Shown: positions 52,206 to 56,894 of the stretch, piece after piece
Layout of the letters: every line of letters begins with the position of its first letter
How positions within the stretch are numbered: position 1 is the stretch's first letter
Origin: Dokdonella_A sp039926025
Lineage (GTDB): Bacteria; Pseudomonadota; Gammaproteobacteria; Xanthomonadales; Rhodanobacteraceae
Reading direction: 5' to 3'
DNA: 56,894 nucleotides
Assembly: GCA_039926025.1 (NCBI GenBank)
Contig: JBDSXV010000197.1
Location: 1 to 56,894, forward strand
Program-made: the position numbers and the translations under genes
The notes under the pieces: generated by a model
The model's input: the letters and a program-made list of their open reading frames with translations, nothing else
Databases searched by the model: none
Told to the model about the DNA's origin: nothing

Positions 52206-53930
52206 TCAGCAGACAGTAACGTCAACGCTGAATTTTGATTGGGCATCTCTGCTGTCGAACCAACTGACACCTTCCTGCACCATGGTCCAGATGAGGCGGA
52301 GGTCTCCGATGCGATCTGGCGCCCGGAGCAATCCAACCAGCTTCATGCGTTGACCCGGATTCAGATCGCGCGGAAGGTAGGTTCGCAGGCCGTCGTTCTC
52401 GACAACATTCCCTTCCCTGTCGTGCCAATGATAGGAGAGACAGACGGGGTTCTTTCCGCTTACCTGCCAAGTTGCGCCGCCGGTGTTTTCGACTTCGATT
52501 TCGACCAGCAACTCGGCGCCAGTATGAGTGCTCAACACCGTCGATAGAGGACTGAGGCGCGCCGAGAAGTCCTGCAGTGGTGGGTTTAGCCTGCCCGATA
52601 GCAACGCCGGTTTCGAGCTATCTACCAGCACACGCTGGTGCCCGATGCTTCCTTCTTCGGATACCTGCGCGAGACTCGCCGAAGCATCCATCATCACCCG
52701 GCCTGCAAAATACTGAGCTCCCCAGCCGTTCACATCGAATCGGGCAACTTTGTCCTTCCAGTGATAGCAGCCGACGAGGTACGACCCATTGCGTATGAGC
52801 CTCGCGTCCACGGTGTATGCGCCGCATTCAATGCGATTGAGGAACGAGAAGGTGAAGGCATACGTGCCTGGCGTGACCCGATAGGCGTCGCCCAGCAAAT
52901 GTGTGTTGGTGCCGAAGACGGGCAAGCCGCGCTCATCGCGAATGAGAAATTCCGCAGTGACGCCATCAACCGCCTCATGCGCGACGAACTGGATATGCAC
53001 GCTGATGCGCTCGCCAATGAGCGCAAGCGACTCGCCCGACATTTCACCGATGATTCGCACGTTGACAAGCTCAACCCGGCGATCGCCAAACTCACGCGGG
53101 GCGGGGGCGGGCGGGCGTGGCCGCGCGGCCGCAACCCGCGGTGCCGCTGCGCACTCGATATTCGCTCGTCGCGTGGGAGCGCTGATGATCGATTCTCTGC
53201 GCAATTGCGTGAAGCGTTCGATCGCGTATTGATATACAGCGCAGTCGTACTGCAACACATCATCCAGCTTCCTGCGTGATGCCGAAGAGAGCTGCTCTGG
53301 CGACAATCTTTGGCTCGTCGCGTTGACGCGTTCCAATGCCGCGTCCGCCGGCCAACCCATGCGTGCGCAGATCATGCAGACGAAATCATCGATCTCGTCA
53401 TGAATTCCGACGTAGTCGATGCAGTCGAGCGCGCGCTTTGCCGCGGCCACTTGCTCGCGCCGCGACAATAGCGCCATGGACTCCGTTCCCAAGGGATAGA
53501 GCATGAACGTCTGCACATTCAGTTCGTCGATATCGCTATCCGTCAGCCCATCAATGAACTGGTCGATATCCATTGAACGCACGCGCTGATCGACGGCGTC
53601 CTTCTGCGCATCGAACTTGCGAAAGTAGAAAGAAGAGAGAAACCGATCGACCGGATCCCTCAAGACGGTTATCGAAAAACGATCGACAGGCAAAGAATGC
53701 CCGTGCTCGGCGTGAAAATGCCCGCAAATCGCATCCAGATCGGCGTAGTGAACCAACGCTTCGTCGAGGCGCATGTTCAGCCCTCTCGACACGTGCTCCT
53801 CGCCAAGGTGCTTGATGAACAGGTTGCGCAGCGCCGTGCCGGCCGTTTTCGGAAGATGAAGGAACAGGATTGGCTCACGCGCAACCGAAGAATCGGCTGT
53901 GGCTGCCGCTATTGCTTGACTATCTGACAT
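52206..53930 (-). CDS. Sulfotransferase fused to Wzt-C-like and Ig-like domains
   Basis: 574 residues with three parts. A PAPS-dependent sulfotransferase (about 20-245) has loop LFLHLPKTAGTALRNLF and the 3'-phosphate site TVLRDPVDRFLSSFYF. A Pro-rich linker follows (about 258-280). The second part (about 280-410) resembles the Wzt C-terminal carbohydrate-binding domain: AEFLIRDERGLPVFGTNTHL, then GTYAFTFSFLNRIECGAYTV. The last part (about 445-574) is an Ig-like module: IEVENTGGATWQVSG, LPRDLNPGQRMKLVGLLRAP, TMVQEGVSWFD. The chosen ATG is at 53930; a TTG lies two codons before. It lies 31 bp after the cystathionine enzyme gene. Confidence 0.82.
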   Translation of the reverse strand: MSDSQAIAAATADSSVAREPILFLHLPKTAGTALRNLFIKHLGEEHVSRGLNMRLDEALVHYADLDAICGHFHAEHGHSLPVDRFSITVLRDPVDRFLSSFYFRKFDAQKDAVDQRVRSMDIDQFIDGLTDSDIDELNVQTFMLYPLGTESMALLSRREQVAAAKRALDCIDYVGIHDEIDDFVCMICARMGWPADAALERVNATSQRLSPEQLSSASRRKLDDVLQYDCAVYQYAIERFTQLRRESIISAPTRRANIECAAAPRVAAARPRPPAPAPREFGDRRVELVNVRIIGEMSGESLALIGERISVHIQFVAHEAVDGVTAEFLIRDERGLPVFGTNTHLLGDAYRVTPGTYAFTFSFLNRIECGAYTVDARLIRNGSYLVGCYHWKDKVARFDVNGWGAQYFAGRVMMDASASLAQVSEEGSIGHQRVLVDSSKPALLSGRLNPPLQDFSARLSPLSTVLSTHTGAELLVEIEVENTGGATWQVSGKNPVCLSYHWHDREGNVVENDGLRTYLPRDLNPGQRMKLVGLLRAPDRIGDLRLIWTMVQEGVSWFDSRDAQSKFSVDVTVC

Positions 53931-53961
53931 GCGCAACCAACTCCAAAATCTTCATCAAGAT

Positions 53962-55122
53962 CTAAGCGAGCGCAGCTGCGAGTTCGTCACGGAGATCGGC
54001 AACGTCCTCGACACCAACCGACAGTCGAATCAAGCCATCGCTGATTCCAAGACGCTTGCGATTTGCCGGAGGGATCGACGCGTGCGTCATGATGGCTGGA
54101 TGCTCGATAAGGCTCTCGACGCCACCAAGCGATTCAGCGAGCGCGAACAGATGGCAACGCTCAAGCACTTTGCGCGCTTTGCGCAGGCCGCCTTTCACTT
54201 CGACCGAGACGATGCCGCCGAAGCCATCCATCTGCTTCCTTGCCAATGCATGTTGCGGATGCGATTTCAGACCCGGATAAATCACCCGCTCGATCGCCGG
54301 ATGCTTTTCCAGCCAGCTCGCGAGCACAAGCGCGCCATCGCAATGGGCGCGCATGCGCAAGTGCAGGGTTTTCAGACCGCGCATGGCGAGGAACGAATCG
54401 AATGGACCGGCGACTGCGCCAACCGAGTTGTGCAGAAAAGCCATCTGTTCGGCGAGTTCGGCGTTGTCGCCCACGACAGCAATGCCACCGACCATGTCCG
54501 AGTGGCCATTCAAGTACTTCGTTGCAGAGTGCACCACGATGTCCGCGCCGTACTCCAGCGGGCGCTGCAACATGGGCGAGCAGAACGTGTTGTCGACGAC
54601 CAGGATCAGACCGTGCTTCTTCGCAAATGCACCAAGCCTGGCGAGATCGACGAGTTTCAACATCGGATTGGTCGGCGTCTCCGCCCAGATCATGCGTGTA
54701 TTCGGCTTCAATGCAGCTTTCAACGCTGCTGTGTCGTTGAGGTCGATGAACGTGAAGTCGAGACCCGCACTGCGACGCCGCACGCGCTCAAACAAGCGGT
54801 AGCTGCCGCCGTAGAGATCGTCCATCGCGATCAAATGGCTGCCCGAGTCGAGCAGGTCGAGCACGGTCGCTGCGGCGGCAAGGCCCGAGCCGAACGCATA
54901 CCCCTGACGTCCACCTTCGAGGTCGGCGACGCAGCGCTCGTACGCCATCCGCGTCGGGTTCTGCGTGCGTGAATATTCGTAGCCTTTGTGCACACCGGGA
55001 CTCTGCTGCACATAGGTCGAAGTCGCGTAGATCGGCACCATGATTGCGCCGGTGCTTGGATCGGGGCTTTGGCCGGCGTGGATCGCGCGGGTGCCGAGGG
55101 CCTGGCGTCTTGTTGTTTTCAT
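53962..55122 (-). CDS. Cystathionine gamma-synthase/gamma-lyase (PLP, Cys/Met metabolism)
   Basis: 386-residue Cys/Met-metabolism PLP enzyme. The PLP-lysine region is DIVVHSATKYLNGHSDMVGG, with the family segments TNPTRMAYE-like RTQNPTRMAYERCVADLEGG and AETPTNPMLKLVDL. The C-terminal ESLGGVESLIEHPAIMTHA is typical. Sequence alone does not separate the synthase from the lyase. The nearby gene for cystathionine beta-synthase suggests reverse transsulfuration, in which case it is the gamma-lyase. The ATG at 55122 (MKTTRRQALGTRAIHAGQ) is the family start; the frame continues upstream. Confidence 0.92.
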   Translation of the reverse strand: MKTTRRQALGTRAIHAGQSPDPSTGAIMVPIYATSTYVQQSPGVHKGYEYSRTQNPTRMAYERCVADLEGGRQGYAFGSGLAAAATVLDLLDSGSHLIAMDDLYGGSYRLFERVRRRSAGLDFTFIDLNDTAALKAALKPNTRMIWAETPTNPMLKLVDLARLGAFAKKHGLILVVDNTFCSPMLQRPLEYGADIVVHSATKYLNGHSDMVGGIAVVGDNAELAEQMAFLHNSVGAVAGPFDSFLAMRGLKTLHLRMRAHCDGALVLASWLEKHPAIERVIYPGLKSHPQHALARKQMDGFGGIVSVEVKGGLRKARKVLERCHLFALAESLGGVESLIEHPAIMTHASIPPANRKRLGISDGLIRLSVGVEDVADLRDELAAALA

Positions 55123-55196
55123 TGATTTTCCGATCTGCAAAAGAATGGGGTCATGGATTCTTTGGTCTGACGAAGAGGTCCACCTGCGTGGTTCCT

Positions 55197-55394
55197 TTAC
55201 TGGCGCAGTTGCCGATCGACGGTATCCGACGTCGTTACAACCGCGCACTCCTCGTGACAATTCAGGCGGTCGGCGGGACCGCGTAGAACATTCACCGATA
55301 CGCCGTATTCGATAAGCACGTCCAAACCTTCAGCGGAGTCGATACCCCTCATTGCGCGCATTGCACTCTGAATAGAAATTCGCCGACTCCACAC
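55197..55394 (-). CDS. Small ORF of uncertain status between cystathionine enzyme and FkbM genes
   Basis: 65 codons from a GTG at 55394, three bases after the FkbM stop. The stretch GIDSAEGLDVLIEYGVSVNV has an ordinary protein composition, but no family is recognisable. It may be a small gene or a remnant. The remaining 275-bp gap (55123-55397) shows nothing else. Confidence 0.25.
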   Translation of the reverse strand: MWSRRISIQSAMRAMRGIDSAEGLDVLIEYGVSVNVLRGPADRLNCHEECAVVTTSDTVDRQLRQ

Positions 55395-55397
55395 GCA

Positions 55398-56354
55398 TCA
55401 CTCACAGGTATCGAGCATCAGGTCAAGATGACAAGTGCCGTCGGTTCCTGCGCGGACGTTCGTTTCACGCCACTGCTCCATCACCTGCTCCGCAGACGTG
55501 CAGGTCGCGTGCTTGCCATCAAAATGGATGACCAGGATCTTCGCGGCGTATGCGAACAGGCTTTCCAGATAGATCTCCGCCGCTACGCGCGAGTGGTTCC
55601 TGATCGCGACAGGGCTGAATTCGGTGAAAATGACCGGTCGATGCTTGCTCACCAAGGCCTCAAGCCCTGGCCAGGCAATCGGCTCATGGCCTTCGATGTC
55701 GATCTTGATGACATCCAGACGATCGAGTCCATGCAGCAGGGCATCGATACGCTGCGCCGGAACAAACGAATCAGCCATGTTTTGCGCGACGTGCGTATCC
55801 ACGATGCCATTGGATGAATTGGCATTGCGCAACATCGGCACAACTCCTGCCGCGCCCGATGCTGCTACAGGCAACACACTGACGTTGTGCAGGTCATTGC
55901 CAAGCACGCCAGCGCAGATGGATTGCACGTTTCGAGCGATGGGCTCGACCGCAAACACACGTCCGTTTGTACCAACCTTGCGCGCTGCCGACAGCGTGAA
56001 GATGCCGATATTCGCACCCACATCGAGCACGGTGCCACCGATCGGTACTGTTTCCACAAACAGCGGCAGCACATGGGGTTCATAGTCACCCAATGCCTGT
56101 ACCGCCCCACCAATCAAGCTGTCCCCGCGCCACGGGTACAATTTGAATCCGTGAAAGTCGATTTCGTCCAATGCCGGAGCCGTCTCGTGGCGAGTCTTGT
56201 ATTCCGGCGACGCACTGATGATCGCCATGACATCTGGCGCGGACATACGCTGCTCAGTGAGCATTCGATTGAACGACTCCAATCCCGACGGATCAGGTTC
56301 GCGGCCCAATAGCAGGCGGTATGCGTGGCGTACATCTTCGAGCGTAGCCTTCAT
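55398..56354 (-). CDS. FkbM-family methyltransferase with N-terminal DUF4214-like domain
   Basis: 318 residues. The first 60 resemble DUF4214 (VRHAYRLLLGREPDPSGLES and ISASPEYKTR). The FkbM methyltransferase core follows: GGTVLDVGANIGIFTLSAAR (motif I), GRVFAVEPIARNVQSIC, and LDVIKIDIEGHEPIAWPGLE. FkbM proteins O-methylate sugars of glycans and natural products. It sits between the cystathionine beta-synthase and gamma-enzyme genes with short spacing, an unusual place for a glycan-modifying gene. Confidence 0.85.
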   Translation of the reverse strand: MKATLEDVRHAYRLLLGREPDPSGLESFNRMLTEQRMSAPDVMAIISASPEYKTRHETAPALDEIDFHGFKLYPWRGDSLIGGAVQALGDYEPHVLPLFVETVPIGGTVLDVGANIGIFTLSAARKVGTNGRVFAVEPIARNVQSICAGVLGNDLHNVSVLPVAASGAAGVVPMLRNANSSNGIVDTHVAQNMADSFVPAQRIDALLHGLDRLDVIKIDIEGHEPIAWPGLEALVSKHRPVIFTEFSPVAIRNHSRVAAEIYLESLFAYAAKILVIHFDGKHATCTSAEQVMEQWRETNVRAGTDGTCHLDLMLDTCE

Positions 56355-56388
56355 CGCTTGAACTCCATGGCAACGGGCACGAACGACA

Positions 56389-56894
56389 TCAACCTGCCCT
56401 TCGGCGCAAATAATTCAACAAATCAATCCGCGTGATCAGACCGACAAACTTCGCACCATCCATCACGATGGCGACGTGTCCCGCGTCGAAAACCGGCATC
56501 AGCGATTCGATCGGGGATTTCACGTCGAGTACCCGCAGCTTGGTCGCCATCGCCGTCGATACGGGATCGCGGAACTTGTTCTCGTCGGTGTACACGTGCA
56601 GCAGCAGGTCCGACTCGTCGAGGATGCCGACGATCTTGTCGCCATCCATCACCGGCAGCTGCGAAACATCGTACAGTTTCATGCGGTTGTACGCCGTGAC
56701 CAGCAATTCGTTCTGACCAACCACCACGGTATCGCGATGCGCGTATGGGCGCAGGATCAAGTCGCGCAAATCGCCGGTCTGCTGGCGATCAAGGAAGCCG
56801 TTGTCGAGCATCCAGTAATCGTTGTACATCTTCGAGAGGTACTTGTTGCCGGTATCGCATACGAACACGACGACGCGTTTCGGTGTTGTCTGTT
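56389..56894 (-). CDS. cbs: Cystathionine beta-synthase, C-terminal part (5' end beyond window)
   Basis: The visible 167 codons read through the window edge without a start. They begin with the end of the PLP-enzyme core (QTTPKRVVVFVCDTGNKYLS, then KMYNDYWMLDNG), typical of bacterial cystathionine beta-synthases. Two CBS domains then follow (about LILRPYAHRDTVVVGQNELL to the end, with DESDLLLHVYTDENKF and DGAKFVGLITRIDLLNYL). The enzyme condenses homocysteine with serine; the CBS pair may bind an adenosyl effector. It lies upstream of fkbM and the gamma-enzyme on the same strand. The stop is at 56389. Confidence 0.9.
   Translation of the reverse strand, partial: QTTPKRVVVFVCDTGNKYLSKMYNDYWMLDNGFLDRQQTGDLRDLILRPYAHRDTVVVGQNELLVTAYNRMKLYDVSQLPVMDGDKIVGILDESDLLLHVYTDENKFRDPVSTAMATKLRVLDVKSPIESLMPVFDAGHVAIVMDGAKFVGLITRIDLLNYLRRRAG

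Noticed and set aside
53929..54972. 347-codon plus-strand frame opposite the cystathionine enzyme gene
   Set aside because: Antisense to a clear PLP enzyme and rich in Arg/His/Gln; no family signal.
1..56894. tRNA, rRNA, insertion sequence or prophage genes
   Set aside because: No cloverleaf-like sequence, transposase motif or phage gene was recognised by reading; a covariance-model scan would be decisive.

Overview
The window is a high-GC gammaproteobacterial chromosome segment, most likely from the order Lysobacterales (Xanthomonadales), perhaps Rhodanobacteraceae. The evidence is the gene content and order: a Pil-Chp cluster divergent from gshB-tonB-yqgE-ruvX-pyrB, lptFG divergent from pepA-holC, an H-NS-like protein of the short Xanthomonas type, DUF4124 and FG-GAP proteins, and GGGATTC-type repeats. 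The genus is inference. I saw no rRNA, tRNA, CRISPR array, transposase or prophage.

Layout. 1-9.5 kb (minus): the type IV pilus chemosensory operon pilG-pilI-pilJ-chpA, with chpA running off the left edge. 9.9-15.5 kb (plus): gshB, a TonB-family protein, yqgE, ruvX, pyrB and a large lipoprotein. 15.5-21.8 kb (minus): lptF-lptG, an acyltransferase, pilU, a methyltransferase and a sulfotransferase. 21.9-24.2 kb (plus): pepA, a small membrane protein and holC. 24.3-27.7 kb: an accessory block between holC and valS holding an ABC exporter, a DUF2975/HTH pair and upp. 27.8-31.3 kb (plus): valS, which carries an in-frame repeat insertion, and a membrane-anchored protein. 31.3-32.1 kb: no convincing gene, with degenerate repeats.

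32.1-39.3 kb (minus): one tightly overlapping operon. It runs from pssA through a GAF-PP2C-histidine-kinase-like protein, a STAS protein, an Mla/MCE lipid transporter (permease, ATPase, MCE protein, lipoprotein), a probable divergent holD, and rimI. 39.5-42.3 kb (plus): a DUF4124 protein, proS and an H-NS homologue. 43-44.6 kb (minus): a secreted FG-GAP protein.

45-52.1 kb (plus): a glycan cluster with a large multi-pass membrane protein, an EamA/ArnE-like small transporter, two methyltransferases, a WecE-type aminotransferase, a GtrB/ArnC-like glycosyltransferase and a GNAT-MaoC fusion. 52.2-56.9 kb (minus): a sulfotransferase fused to Wzt-C-like and Ig-like domains, a cystathionine gamma-synthase/lyase, an FkbM methyltransferase and the C-terminal part of cystathionine beta-synthase.

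The most interesting candidates are the following. First, the GNAT-MaoC fusion beside WecE: the hydratase domain keeps its D-x4-H pair and could supply a 3-hydroxyacyl-CoA donor for N-acylation of a 4-amino-4,6-dideoxyhexose. Second, the PP2C/kinase-STAS module translationally coupled to an Mla lipid transporter, which suggests phospho-control of lipid transport. Third, the sulfotransferase-Wzt-Ig fusion, whose last domain resembles the C-terminus of the membrane protein at 45-47 kb.
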